From positions 1 to 64,000 of the forward strand of contig JAFTKJ010000004.1 of assembly GCA_017453305.1 (NCBI GenBank): DNA of 64,000 bases, written 5' to 3'. The notes below the pieces were generated by a model. That model was not told the origin of the DNA and searched no databases. It saw only the letters and a program-made list of their open reading frames with translations. A program made the translations under genes and the position numbers. The DNA is from Clostridia bacterium. Lineage in GTDB: Bacteria > Bacillota > Clostridia > Oscillospirales > CAG-272. The first letter of the stretch is position 1. Every line of letters starts with the position of its first letter. Shown piece after piece: positions 7,821-15,987 of this stretch.

Positions 7821-8444
7821 TCAATCCTTGACGCAGATCCATTCCGCGGCGCAGGGCAGGGTCAGGATCCAATCGCAAAGCACGTGCCATTCGGCAAGCT
7901 TATGCGTGCGGCGCGCGTAGTAGATGTTGATCAGATTTTCATAGTTCATGGTTACGGTGCGCATTTGGTTGTAGGAGGACGGGAGCATTTGAATGATGTT
8001 GTGCCAGCTTTGGCGATCCTCCTTGTTTGCCACAAACTTTTGACGCTCCGATTCCAGGTAGGCAATAACGGCGTCCAGTGCCGCAAGTCCGCCCTCATCC
8101 AAGCGGTCGTGCGAAAAGTCGTCGCGCTCAAACGCCTTGGCGTGCACCTTGTGCATGGTGGAGGTGGAGTTTGCTACCGTGCCGACCTTGTAGGTGTCAA
8201 ATTCCTTCCACCAATAAAGGGGGGCGGTGATGTCGACGGAAACGAAGACCTGACGCAAAAACTTGCGGTGATCGACGCCTGCGATTGCCAGGCGGTGACC
8301 GAAGTCGCGATCGGCGTCACCGAGAATGAAGGTTCCGTTTTCATCGTAGGTGCTGTCGGATTTTCCCCAGCTGTTCATGGGGTTTCTTGCGCCGCGAATG
8401 GCGTTATCAATATTCATGACGGATGCGCGTTCAACTTTCAGCAT
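7821..8444 (-). CDS. ThyX-fold-like protein lacking the ThyX signature
   Basis: 207 aa. I do not recognise a characterised family with certainty. The C-terminal half aligns by eye with flavin-dependent thymidylate synthase ThyX: LPSSYNQMRTVTMNYENL (154-171), then RRTHKLAEWH (178-187), corresponding to the ThyX LP..Y.R...T.N...L.NF and R...HAQWE blocks. Where ThyX has its RHRxxSxNExSxR motif, this protein instead has WWKEFDTYKVGT (78-89) followed by STSTMHK (93-99). Upstream blocks are ARNPMNSW (19-26) and DHRKFLRQ (58-65). The ATG at 8444 has GGAGG seven bases upstream. No other thymidylate gene is in the window, so function as a thymidylate synthase cannot be judged. Confidence 0.55.
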   Translation of the reverse strand: MLKVERASVMNIDNAIRGARNPMNSWGKSDSTYDENGTFILGDADRDFGHRLAIAGVDHRKFLRQVFVSVDITAPLYWWKEFDTYKVGTVANSTSTMHKVHAKAFERDDFSHDRLDEGGLAALDAVIAYLESERQKFVANKEDRQSWHNIIQMLPSSYNQMRTVTMNYENLINIYYARRTHKLAEWHVLCDWILTLPCAAEWICVKD

Positions 8445-8481
8445 CTTGGTGTTCCTCCGCAAATTTTCAGTATATGCATAA

Positions 8482-8510
8482 AGTATATCACATTTTTGCG
8501 GCATTGTCAA
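8482..8510 (-). promoter_or_regulatory. Sigma-A promoter for the ThyX-like gene
   Basis: On the minus strand TTGACA (8505-8510), 17 bases, TATACT (8482-8487), 38 bases before the start codon. Confidence 0.85.
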
Positions 8511-8570
8511 GCGCGGTGAGGCGGTGTTTTTCTACTATATCAAAAAGTTTTACAAAAAACGTTTTTTGAC

Positions 8571-8599
8571 TTGACAATCCGACACAAAAAGAGTATAAT
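8571..8599 (+). promoter_or_regulatory. Sigma-A promoter for the antiporter gene
   Basis: TTGACA (8571-8576), 17 bases, TATAAT (8594-8599). It lies back-to-back with the promoter at 8482-8510. Confidence 0.9.
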
Positions 8600-8642
8600 A
8601 GTGCATGTTTTGGAAAAAAAGAAAGTGAAGGTATTTTTTGAC

Positions 8643-10007
8643 ATGTTTTACGAACCTTTTTCAAGCATATTTTCCGAGGGAGGGAGCTCACAAGTGCTCT
8701 TTAGTCTTGCACTTGCGCTGTTTGTCGGCTTGCTCTTCTCGCGTATCGTTAAGCCGCTTAAGCTTCCGGCGGTCACGGGATATCTGATCGCAGGCGTAAT
8801 CATCGGGCCCTATTGCCTGGGTCAGCTTGGCATCATGGGCGTGTTCTCTTCTGTGGAAATGATGAAGGACACCTCTGTCATCGTGCAGGACGTTGCTCTT
8901 GGCTTTATCGCATTTGCCATTGGAACGGAGTTTAAGCTTTCCTCCCTGAAAAAAACAGGACGCCAGGCAGCCATTGTCGGCTGCGCGCAGGCGATCATCA
9001 CGATGCTCGTGGTGGACGGCGTTCTGATCGGTCTGCACTTTATTCTTGGGGAAGACGTTTTGCCTTTGTCGGTTGCCATTACCCTTGGCGCAATCGCAAC
9101 GGCTACCGCTCCCGCCGCTACCATGATGGTCGTCAAGCAGTATAAGGCGAAGGGCCCCTTGACCAGCCTTCTGCTTCCCGTTGTTGCATTGGATGACGCA
9201 GTGGGTTTGATCTGCTTTGCCATTTCCATGGGCGTAGCACAGGCACTGGAAAGCGGTGCTGAGGCAGTGGGAATTGTTTCTCTTTTGATCAATCCGTTGC
9301 TCGAGGTCATTCTTTCCCTGGTGTTGGGTGCCGTGATGGGCTTGATCCTCACCGTGGTCGAGGATCACTTCAAGTCCAACAGTAAGCGTCTCTGCCTTTC
9401 CCTGACGTTCGTTCTTCTGACGGTCGCACTTGCACAAATGGAGTTCCATCTGCCCGGCGGTGTGGAGATCGCATTCTCCAACCTCTTGGTTTGTATGATG
9501 CTGGGAACGCTCTTCTGCAACATCTGTGACAGCGCGGACGAGTTGATGGAGAAGACCGATAAATGGACCATGCCCATTTTGATCTTGTTCTTTGTGTTCA
9601 GCGGCGCGGAGCTGGATCTGACCATCTTCCAAACGCCCATTATCATTATCATCGGCGCGGTCTACGTGCTCTCCCGTGCACTCGGTAAATACGTTGGCGC
9701 GGCGTTGAGCGCAAAGCTTTCGGGCTGTGAATCCTCCATTGTCAAGTTCCTCGGAATTACGCTCTTCCCACAGGCGGGTGTTGCTTTGGGCATGTCTGCC
9801 ATTGCAGGCGCACTTCTGCCCGGTGGTTCCACGGTGCGCAATATCGTGCTGTTCGGTGTCCTGATCTACGAGCTGGTAGGTCCTATGCTCACCAAGATCG
9901 CCCTGACAAAGGCAGGCGACATTACGCCACGCGTCGAGCATCCCAAGCAATCCTTTGTAGAGGCATTTGCCGATGAGCCCGACGAAGAGGACGTGCAGGA
10001 GCCTTAA
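8643..10007 (+). CDS. CPA2-type cation:proton antiporter
   Basis: 454 aa with about 12 hydrophobic segments. The family blocks are visible: LKLPAVTGYLIAGVIIGPYCLG near residue 45, GFIAFAIGTEFKLSSLKKTG near 98, and TAPAATMMVVKQYKAKGPLT then LPVVALDDAVGLICFAI in the middle, with the conserved membrane DD. It belongs to the monovalent cation:proton antiporter 2 group (KefB/GerN/NapA-like) and would exchange Na+ or K+ for H+ across the membrane. There is no TrkA/RCK domain; the C-terminus is a short acidic tail. Transcription starts downstream of 8599, and ATG 8643 is the first good start; its ribosome site (GTGAAGG) is modest. Confidence 0.88.
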   Translation: MFYEPFSSIFSEGGSSQVLFSLALALFVGLLFSRIVKPLKLPAVTGYLIAGVIIGPYCLGQLGIMGVFSSVEMMKDTSVIVQDVALGFIAFAIGTEFKLSSLKKTGRQAAIVGCAQAIITMLVVDGVLIGLHFILGEDVLPLSVAITLGAIATATAPAATMMVVKQYKAKGPLTSLLLPVVALDDAVGLICFAISMGVAQALESGAEAVGIVSLLINPLLEVILSLVLGAVMGLILTVVEDHFKSNSKRLCLSLTFVLLTVALAQMEFHLPGGVEIAFSNLLVCMMLGTLFCNICDSADELMEKTDKWTMPILILFFVFSGAELDLTIFQTPIIIIIGAVYVLSRALGKYVGAALSAKLSGCESSIVKFLGITLFPQAGVALGMSAIAGALLPGGSTVRNIVLFGVLIYELVGPMLTKIALTKAGDITPRVEHPKQSFVEAFADEPDEEDVQEP

Positions 10008-10022
10008 TGAAAAAGATATCGT

Positions 10023-10060
10023 GTTGCGGGGGAGCCTCTTGAGAGAAGCTCCCCCGCAAC
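10023..10060 (+). terminator. Terminator hairpin of the antiporter gene (G/C-rich family)
   Basis: GTTGCGGGGGAGC (10023-10035) pairs perfectly with GCTCCCCCGCAAC (10048-10060). It is followed by CGTTTCAAAAAG, resembling the tail after the hairpin at 13918. Confidence 0.8.
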
Positions 10061-10070
10061 CGTTTCAAAA

Positions 10071-10142
10071 AGCTTCCCCCACCGCAAGCTGCACCGGCCT
10101 GTTAAAAACGGTCTGTCAAAATTGCTTGCGGTGGGGGAAAGC
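10071..10142. repeat. Second, long-range inverted repeat between the convergent genes
   Basis: GCTTCCCCCACCGCAAGC pairs with GCTTGCGGTGGGGGAAAGC across about 34 bases, with one bulged A. It stands between the antiporter terminator and the stop codon of the minus-strand glycosidase-like gene, and can act as that gene's terminator. Its inner loop carries CCG..CGG complementarity. Confidence 0.65.
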
Positions 10143-10143
10143 G

Positions 10144-11544
10144 TTATGCAAATACAACCTCGGGGCGCAATGCCACCGCGTTGATCAACGAATCGGTATT
10201 GGCGTGTGCATCCCAAAGCATTTCGGCACAGAGCGCTACGGGGAAGAGCAGTTGTTTTTCCAGCATTCCGTCCTCCACCAAGGGGGTGACATAAAGGTCG
10301 CCGTTGGTCTCTTCTGCCATGGCTGCAATCGCTTGCCGTGCCAGATCGGCGTTGGTCAGCCAAAAGGCTTGCAAATAACGCCAGATCTTGCGCTTGCGTT
10401 CTATACGGTTTTGCGCTGTTTCGGGGGTGACGTTGCCAATGCACATCGGTCCTTGCGGATGCTCAAAGCTTGACCAATCCAGCTTAGTCAAGCCTTTTGT
10501 TACGGCACCGAATGCTTCGTTTTTACCGCGCAGCGTGCTGATGCGGCGTACGAATGCCAAGGTGTCGTCAAATGTCCGAACGTCGTTTGGTAGATAGGAA
10601 AAAGGAAACGCGCCGCAATTCTCCCATACGATGCGTACACGGGGGTCGACGTTTTGGATCAGGTCGAGCTTGTGTTTGACCGACTCCGCGTGTAAGCCGA
10701 ATTGCAGCTCCAGACCGGGAGCACGCTCCAAAAGAAGTCCTGCCGTGCGGTTGACAAAGTCGGTGACTGTTTTGGCGACCGGAATGCCGTTGATCTCCTC
10801 GGTGTTGACCTCGGTAAAGGATTGAAAATAAATGCCGTCGCCTCCCGCGTCGCGATATTCTCGCTCGTACGTTTCCAGTACGGCATCGGTTGCCTGACGG
10901 ATACGCTCCTCCGTCAAGCCGGAAAAATCGGTATCCCACAGCCACGAAAAGCCCCACAGGAGCTTGATTCCGCATTCGTGTGCATAGGAGACGATCTCCT
11001 TTGCGTTCAAGGGGAGGTGATCGTTCCAAATGGTCAGCGTATTCATTTTCAAGCGAACGAGCTGATCGATCAGACCGCGCCAATCGTAAATGACGTGCCC
11101 CCAGGTCCATACACCGCGATGACGCACGGATGGGGAGGATAACAATTCAAAATCCGGCAGAACGTCCTCGAACAAATTGACGTAGTAGGGCATGGAGCGG
11201 TTGGTATACTCCTGCGTAAAGATGTATTTGTCAAAAAAGTCGATACAGCCGTACAAAACGCCGGCATCGTCGTAGCCTTCGATCACGGCAATTCCGTTTT
11301 GAACGAGAATGCGGTAGCCCTGCTCCCGTGCGGGTATCGGCAGACCGAGCGCGCGAACGTATGCGTTGCTTTGCTTGGTTCCTACGTATATCTCATGCGC
11401 GTCAAATGGCGGCGCATCCTCCTTTTGCGCAAAGCAGAGCGGATACTCCAACGTGTAGCTTAAGATCTGCTTGCTCAAAAAAGCGATCGCTTTATCGATC
11501 AGCGAGGAGGGGCGTGAGCCGTAATATATGACCGTTTTTTTCAT
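10144..11544 (-). CDS. Glycoside hydrolase-like protein, hexosaminidase/alpha-glucuronidase type N-domain plus TIM barrel
   Basis: 466 aa. The first 125 residues have the small alpha/beta domain that precedes the barrel in GH20 and GH67 enzymes (EIYVGTKQSNAYV, then GYRILVQNGIAVIEGYDDAGVLYG). A TIM-barrel part follows (RHRGVWTWGHVIYDWRG, MNTLTIWNDHLP, GIYFQSFTEVNTEE). The usual GH20 Asp-Glu signature is not visible; the best acidic candidates are in SFTEVNTEE. No signal peptide is seen, so it probably acts inside the cell on imported oligosaccharides. ATG 11544 has GGGAGG upstream. The substrate is unknown. Confidence 0.65.
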   Translation of the reverse strand: MKKTVIYYGSRPSSLIDKAIAFLSKQILSYTLEYPLCFAQKEDAPPFDAHEIYVGTKQSNAYVRALGLPIPAREQGYRILVQNGIAVIEGYDDAGVLYGCIDFFDKYIFTQEYTNRSMPYYVNLFEDVLPDFELLSSPSVRHRGVWTWGHVIYDWRGLIDQLVRLKMNTLTIWNDHLPLNAKEIVSYAHECGIKLLWGFSWLWDTDFSGLTEERIRQATDAVLETYEREYRDAGGDGIYFQSFTEVNTEEINGIPVAKTVTDFVNRTAGLLLERAPGLELQFGLHAESVKHKLDLIQNVDPRVRIVWENCGAFPFSYLPNDVRTFDDTLAFVRRISTLRGKNEAFGAVTKGLTKLDWSSFEHPQGPMCIGNVTPETAQNRIERKRKIWRYLQAFWLTNADLARQAIAAMAEETNGDLYVTPLVEDGMLEKQLLFPVALCAEMLWDAHANTDSLINAVALRPEVVFA

Positions 11545-11574
11545 AAAGCCTCCCAAAGTTTTTCGGTTGAAAAT

Positions 11575-11603
11575 AGTATAACACCGTTTGCGAGCTTTGT
11601 CAA
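11575..11603 (-). promoter_or_regulatory. Sigma-A promoter for the glycosidase-like gene
   Basis: On the minus strand TTGACA (11598-11603), 17 bases, TATACT (11575-11580), 30 bases before the start codon. Confidence 0.85.
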
Positions 11604-11670
11604 CCGTTTTACATTGGTTCCGGTGCGACATTTTTTTGCAAAAAGAGGGTGAAAAATTTCACAAAACCTA

Positions 11671-11699
11671 TTGATAATTTTTCCAAATTGTGATATCAT
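11671..11699 (+). promoter_or_regulatory. Sigma-A promoter for pgk
   Basis: TTGATA (11671-11676), 17 bases, TATCAT (11694-11699), about 50 bases before the start codon. Confidence 0.75.
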
Positions 11700-11748
11700 A
11701 TATATGTATGTGCAAAATTCTTATTTTTTTGAAAGGAATTGAAAAATC

Positions 11749-13059
11749 ATGACCTACAACAAGAAATCGATTGAAGACATTGAAATCAAAGCGGGCCAAA
11801 AGGTATTTGTCCGTTGCGACTTCAACGTTCCTATGAAAGACGGCGTTATTACTTCCGACAAGAGAATCGTCGGCGCACTCCCCACCATCAAGTTTTTGAT
11901 GGATAAGGGCGCAAAGGTGATCCTTTCCTCCCACATGGGCAAGCCCCACGCAATCTTTACCGAGGGCTTTAAGCTGGACAAGAAGGAGCAGAAGAAGGTT
12001 GACGAGCTTCCCGAGGCTGAAAGAGCAGCTGCTACCGCAGAGCTCAAGGCAAAGGCACTCAAGAACGATCCTGTAAAGTTCTCTCTTAAGCCCGTTGCCG
12101 ATCGCCTCAACCAGGATCTGGACGGCAAGGTTGCATTCGCATCCGACATCATCGGTGACGACGCAAAGGCAAAGATCGCCGCTATGGAAAACGGCACCTG
12201 CGTGCTGATCGAAAACGTTCGTTTCGACGCGCGCGAGACCAAGAACGATCCCGCATTTGCAAAGGCTTTGGCTGATCTTGCAGGCGAGGGCGGTCTGTTT
12301 GTAAACGATGCGTTTGGTACGGCTCACCGTGCACATGCATCCACCGCAGGCGTAGCAGATTATCTGCCCGCAGTTTGCGGCTACCTGATCCAAAAGGAAA
12401 TCGGCGTTATGGGTAAGGCTCTGGCTGATCCCGCACGTCCCTTCGTTGCAATTCTTGGCGGTGCTAAGGTTTCCGACAAGATCGGTGTCATCAACAACCT
12501 GCTTGAAAAGTGCGATACCCTCATCGTTGGCGGCGGTATGGCATACACCTTCTTTGCTGCAAAGGGTTACAGCGTTGGTAACTCCCTGTGCGAGACCGAT
12601 AAGATCGAGCTTGCAAAGGAAATGATGGCAAAGGCTGAGGCAAAGGGCGTCAAGTTCCTGCTCCCCATCGACAACAAGTTGGGTAAGGAATATGACGAGA
12701 ACACCGAGAGCACCTACGTGGATTCCGACAACATTCCCGAGGGCTGGATGGGACTTGATATCGGTCCTAAGACCTGTGAGCTCTTCTCCGCTGCAATCAA
12801 GGGCGCGGGCACCGTTGTTTGGAACGGTCCTATGGGCGTTTCCGAGTGGAAGAACTTCGCAACCGGTACCGAGACCGTAGCAGCTGCAGTTGCAGAGTCC
12901 GGCGCGATCTCCATCATCGGAGGCGGTGACTCCGCAGAAGCTGTTGAGCGTCTTGGCTTTGGCCCCAAGATGACGCACATCTCCACCGGTGGCGGCGCAT
13001 CTCTCGAGTTCCTCGAGGGTCTGGAGCTTCCCGGCATTGCTTGCCTGCTTGACAAATAA
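11749..13059 (+). CDS. pgk: Phosphoglycerate kinase with a charged insertion
   Basis: 436 aa. It converts 1,3-bisphosphoglycerate and ADP to 3-phosphoglycerate and ATP in glycolysis. Signatures: VRCDFNVPM (about residues 24-32), the substrate-binding SHMGKP block near 64, [13 protein letters not shown] near 185, and [13 protein letters not shown] plus [14 protein letters not shown] at the end. The protein is about 40 residues longer than typical PGK because a Lys/Glu/Ala-rich insert sits between SHMGKP and SLKPVADRL (about residues 69-112). AAAGGA precedes the ATG. The gene is followed by tpiA, as in many Firmicutes. It uses a narrower, more optimal codon set than its neighbours, as expected for high expression. 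Confidence 0.97.
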   Translation: MTYNKKSIEDIEIKAGQKVFVRCDFNVPMKDGVITSDKRIVGALPTIKFLMDKGAKVILSSHMGKPHAIFTEGFKLDKKEQKKVDELPEAERAAATAELKAKALKNDPVKFSLKPVADRLNQDLDGKVAFASDIIGDDAKAKIAAMENGTCVLIENVRFDARETKNDPAFAKALADLAGEGGLFVNDAFGTAHRAHASTAGVADYLPAVCGYLIQKEIGVMGKALADPARPFVAILGGAKVSDKIGVINNLLEKCDTLIVGGGMAYTFFAAKGYSVGNSLCETDKIELAKEMMAKAEAKGVKFLLPIDNKLGKEYDENTESTYVDSDNIPEGWMGLDIGPKTCELFSAAIKGAGTVVWNGPMGVSEWKNFATGTETVAAAVAESGAISIIGGGDSAEAVERLGFGPKMTHISTGGGASLEFLEGLELPGIACLLDK

Positions 13060-13080
13060 TTTGCTTTAAAAATTTCAAAC

Positions 13081-13105
13081 GGGGAACGGCGAGCCGCCGT
13101 TCCCC
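13081..13105 (+). terminator. Hairpin between pgk and tpiA
   Basis: GGGGAACGGCG (13081-13091), loop AGC, CGCCGTTCCCC (13095-13105), then GCATTTTA. It is a perfect 11-bp stem with a short T run. It probably causes partial termination or protects the pgk message, since no promoter is evident before tpiA. Confidence 0.65.
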
Positions 13106-13134
13106 GCATTTTATAAAAAGGAAAGGTACGAAAC

Positions 13135-13902
13135 ATGAATCCTTCTAAGAGAAGAACCGTGATCGCCGGCAACTGGAAGATGAATTTTACTCCTGCCGAG
13201 GCGACCGCATTTATCAACGAGATCAAGCCCATGGTTGCAGGTAAGGATAACTGCGACATCATCTTTTGCGCTCCCTACGTAACCATTGCCGCCGCGCAAG
13301 AGGCTGCAAAGGGCTCCAACATCAAAATCGGTGCCGAGAACGTGCACTTTGCCGAAAAGGGTGCGTACACGGGCGAGGTCTCCGCAAAGATGCTGACCGC
13401 GTGCGGCGTTGAGTACGTCATCATCGGTCACTCCGAGCGCCGCCAATACTTTGGCGAAACCGACGAAACCGTTAATCTGCGCACCAAGGCAGCTCTTGCC
13501 GCAGGTATGAAGGTCATTCTTTGCCTGGGTGAGGTCAAGGAGCAGCGTCTTAGCGGCATCACCGACGAGGTCGTTGCAATGCAGACCAAGCTCGACCTGC
13601 AGGGCGTGAGCGCAGAGGAAATGAAGAACGTGATCATCGCGTACGAGCCCGTTTGGGCAATCGGTACGGGTCTGACCGCAACGCCCGAGCAGGCAGAGGA
13701 GACCTGCGGTGTGATCCGCAAGGTGCTCGCCTCCATGTACGGCGAGGACGTTGCCGAGAGCGTGACCGTTCAGTACGGCGGATCTATGAACGAAAAGAAC
13801 GCAGCCGAGCTGCTTGCTAAGCCCAACGTAGACGGAGGACTTATTGGCGGAGCTTCCCTTGTTGCCGAAAAGTTCAACGCTATCGTTGACGCGGCTCAAT
13901 AA
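13135..13902 (+). CDS. tpiA: Triosephosphate isomerase
   Basis: 255 aa. It interconverts dihydroxyacetone phosphate and glyceraldehyde 3-phosphate. Visible residues: N/K of the AGNWKMNFTP start (Lys near residue 14), the catalytic His block IIGHSERRQYFGE near 98, the catalytic Glu in AYEPVWAIGTG near 172, and GGSMNEKN plus DGGLIGGASL at the phosphate site. Length is standard. AAAGGAAAGG precedes the ATG. It is co-transcribed with pgk. Confidence 0.97.
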   Translation: MNPSKRRTVIAGNWKMNFTPAEATAFINEIKPMVAGKDNCDIIFCAPYVTIAAAQEAAKGSNIKIGAENVHFAEKGAYTGEVSAKMLTACGVEYVIIGHSERRQYFGETDETVNLRTKAALAAGMKVILCLGEVKEQRLSGITDEVVAMQTKLDLQGVSAEEMKNVIIAYEPVWAIGTGLTATPEQAEETCGVIRKVLASMYGEDVAESVTVQYGGSMNEKNAAELLAKPNVDGGLIGGASLVAEKFNAIVDAAQ

Positions 13903-13917
13903 GAGCGGGAGAGGATT

Positions 13918-13953
13918 TGTGGGGAAAACTTCTTGCAAGAAGTTTTCCCCACA
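13918..13953 (+). terminator. Terminator hairpin after tpiA (G/C-rich family)
   Basis: TGTGGGGAAAACTTCTTG (13918-13935) abuts its perfect complement at 13936-13953, an 18-bp inverted repeat with no spacer. It is followed by ACCCCTTTCAAGAACTTTG, which resembles the tail seen after the hairpin at 10023. Confidence 0.8.
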
Positions 13954-13987
13954 CCCCTTTCAAGAACTTTGCAAAGGAGGTTTCAAG

Positions 13988-14431
13988 ATGGTAGACATGG
14001 TTTTTGCGATTGCCGCAGGGATCTGCTTTTTGCTTGCCTGCGGGTATTTTGGGTTGCATTACGTTTTTGAGCATCAAAAAAAGGCGACCAAACGCTGTAT
14101 TGCTTTTTTGCAAACGGTCAAGCACCAAAAGGATAAGCCCGTGTACGGCGTTTCCCGTTTGACGGGAATCATTCGTCGCGAAATGACGCTTAAGCATTGG
14201 AGCCGCGGAACGTACGAATATACAGTGAATGGAAAACAATATCGCATTCGCTACAGCGGCGCAGTAACGGCACGTCAGCTCCCACGCACCATCACGGTGC
14301 AGTATTTGTGCCGCTTTCCCAAAATTGCGCTGGTGACCGAGGTTGGAGCGGTGCTTTCGTTTGGGTTATGCGGCTTTTTATGTCTGATCCTGTGCACGCT
14401 GTTTGTTCTTGGGGTCTTTTCCATTGCATAG
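13988..14431 (+). CDS. Two-helix membrane protein, DUF3592-like
   Basis: 147 aa. A membrane segment at about residues 5-25 is followed by a basic stretch (HQKKATKR), a soluble beta-rich middle (GTYEYTVNGKQYRIRYSG, near residues 77-94) and a second membrane segment (about 116-143). This layout fits DUF3592-type membrane proteins, and a gene at 62428 has the same architecture. AAAGGAGG lies eight bases before the ATG. It sits directly behind the tpiA hairpin with no clear promoter. Function unknown. Confidence 0.7.
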   Translation: MVDMVFAIAAGICFLLACGYFGLHYVFEHQKKATKRCIAFLQTVKHQKDKPVYGVSRLTGIIRREMTLKHWSRGTYEYTVNGKQYRIRYSGAVTARQLPRTITVQYLCRFPKIALVTEVGAVLSFGLCGFLCLILCTLFVLGVFSIA

Positions 14432-14514
14432 CGGTAAACGGTGGGGTGTTTTGTCCCTCGCTTGCCGCTTTTTTCTCTTTTTTCAGAAAACCGACAAAAA
14501 TTTTGGGATACCTC

Positions 14515-14543
14515 TTGCAAAAGCAATTTTTTTATGGTATACT
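14515..14543 (+). promoter_or_regulatory. Sigma-A promoter for the metK leader
   Basis: TTGCAA (14515-14520), 17 bases, TATACT (14538-14543). It places the transcript start about 10 bases before the riboswitch. Confidence 0.85.
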
Positions 14544-14560
14544 GTTAACAATAAAATATA

Positions 14561-14646
14561 TCTTATCGAGAGTAACGTAGTGACAGGCACGATGATGTTA
14601 CAGCAACCTGCCGAAGGGTAAGGTGCTAAATCCTGTTAGATGAGAG
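14561..14646 (+). ncRNA. SAM-I (S-box) riboswitch upstream of metK
   Basis: The P1 strands TCTTATC (14561) and GATGAGA (14639) close the element. Between them are AGAG, the P2 pair GTAAC/GTTAC, the invariant GCAACC, and AGGTGCTAAATCC, in the S-box order. GGCA in the P2 loop region can pair with TGCC after GCAACC, giving the expected pseudoknot. Binding of S-adenosylmethionine should favour the terminator just downstream and so shut off SAM synthetase. The P2 internal loop (GTGAC rather than GGGAC) deviates from the commonest form. Confidence 0.9.
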
Positions 14647-14653
14647 CCGAATG

Positions 14654-14676
14654 CTCCGTCTTTGCGGAGTTTTTTT
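14654..14676 (+). terminator. Riboswitch expression-platform terminator
   Basis: CTCCG (14654-14658) pairs with CGGAG (14665-14669), followed by seven T. It lies eight bases after P1 of the SAM riboswitch and 55 bases before metK. Confidence 0.85.
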
Positions 14677-14730
14677 GTTGTCAAAAGAGAGATATGTTTT
14701 AGAATCAAACATATGACGAGGAGTACGAGA

Positions 14731-15912
14731 ATGAACAAGAAGTTATTTACAAGTGAATCGGTGACCGAGGGACATCCCGACAAGATCAGCGATAAAATTT
14801 CCGACGCGATCCTTGACGAAATGCTGCGTCAGGATCCCATGTCCCGCGTGGCGTGCGAAACCTTTTGCACCACGGGCTTGGTATGCGTCATGGGTGAGGT
14901 CACTACGCGCGCACAGGTAGACATTCAAAAGATCGTGCGCGAAACGGTGCGCGAGATCGGCTACGACCGCGCAAAATACGGCTTTGACTGCGACAGCTGT
15001 GCGGTCATCACCTCCTTGCACGCGCAATCCCCCGACATTGCTATGGGCGTTGACAAGTCCCTTGAAGCAAAGAACGGCGAGGGTGACGGCTTGGATATCG
15101 GTGCGGGCGACCAGGGCTTGATGTTCGGCTACGCCTGCAACGAAACCCCCGAATTGATGCCGCTTCCCATTTCTCTGTCGCACAAGCTGGCACTTCGCCT
15201 GACCGAGGTACGTAAAAACGGAACGCTGGCATATCTGCGTCCCGACGGAAAAACGCAGGTCACGGTCGAATACGGCGAGGACGGCAAGCCCGTTCGCGTG
15301 GATACCGTGGTCATTTCTTCTCAGCACAGCGCCGAGGTGAGCACCGAAACCATTCGCGCCGACGTCATCCGCGAGGTCATCACACCCGTGATCCCCACCG
15401 ACATGATGGACGCAGCAACCAAGATCTACGTCAATCCCACGGGACGTTTTGTTGTAGGCGGACCTGCAGGCGATACTGGCCTTACGGGACGTAAGATCAT
15501 CGTTGATACCTACGGCGGCTACGCACGCCACGGTGGCGGTGCGTTCTCGGGTAAGGATCCCACAAAGGTCGACCGCTCCGCATGCTATGCCGCACGTTAC
15601 ATCGCAAAGAACGTAGTCAAGGCAGGACTTGCCGACAAGTGCGAGGTGCAGGTTGCGTACGCCATTGGCGTTGCAAAGCCCGTGTCGGTTCTGATCGATA
15701 CCTTTGGCACGGCACGTGTTGCCGAATCTGCCATTGAGGAAAAGATCGCGGAGCTGGTGGATCTGCGCCCCGCGGCGATCATTCAGCGCTTTGACCTGCG
15801 CCGCCCCATCTATTGCCAGATCGCGGCATACGGTCACATGGGACGCGAGGATCTCAACATGCCCTGGGAGGCGTGCGACCTTGTGGACGAATTGAAGGAA
15901 TTGTTGAAATAA
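14731..15912 (+). CDS. metK: S-adenosylmethionine synthetase
   Basis: 393 aa. It makes S-adenosylmethionine from methionine and ATP. Signatures: the N-terminal [19 protein letters not shown] (catalytic His near residue 14), the hexapeptide-type block [15 protein letters not shown] near residue 128, and the loop [16 protein letters not shown] near 270. Start ATG 14731 has GAGGAG ten bases upstream and begins with the canonical [10 protein letters not shown]; an upstream in-frame ATG at 14662 would start inside the terminator region. Controlled by the SAM riboswitch in its leader. Confidence 0.97.
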   Translation: MNKKLFTSESVTEGHPDKISDKISDAILDEMLRQDPMSRVACETFCTTGLVCVMGEVTTRAQVDIQKIVRETVREIGYDRAKYGFDCDSCAVITSLHAQSPDIAMGVDKSLEAKNGEGDGLDIGAGDQGLMFGYACNETPELMPLPISLSHKLALRLTEVRKNGTLAYLRPDGKTQVTVEYGEDGKPVRVDTVVISSQHSAEVSTETIRADVIREVITPVIPTDMMDAATKIYVNPTGRFVVGGPAGDTGLTGRKIIVDTYGGYARHGGGAFSGKDPTKVDRSACYAARYIAKNVVKAGLADKCEVQVAYAIGVAKPVSVLIDTFGTARVAESAIEEKIAELVDLRPAAIIQRFDLRRPIYCQIAAYGHMGREDLNMPWEACDLVDELKELLK

Positions 15913-15928
15913 ACATATAGCGCTACGT

Positions 15929-15956
15929 GGATATCTTGTATTCATTCAAGATATCC
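15929..15956 (+). terminator. Hairpin after metK
   Basis: GGATATCTTG (15929-15938), loop TATTCATT, CAAGATATCC (15947-15956), a perfect 10-bp stem. The T run after it is weak (GCGTTGTGTTT), so termination may be partial. Confidence 0.55.
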
Positions 15957-15987
15957 GCGTTGTGTTTCAATAGATCGGAGAATTGGA

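Noticed and set aside
8688..9950. A 420-codon minus-strand frame across the antiporter
   Set aside because: It is opposite a well-supported transporter gene, lacks a ribosome site and has the low-complexity composition of an antisense frame.
11668..12978. Long minus-strand frame opposite pgk
   Set aside because: PGK signatures are clear on the plus strand; the antisense frame has no family features.
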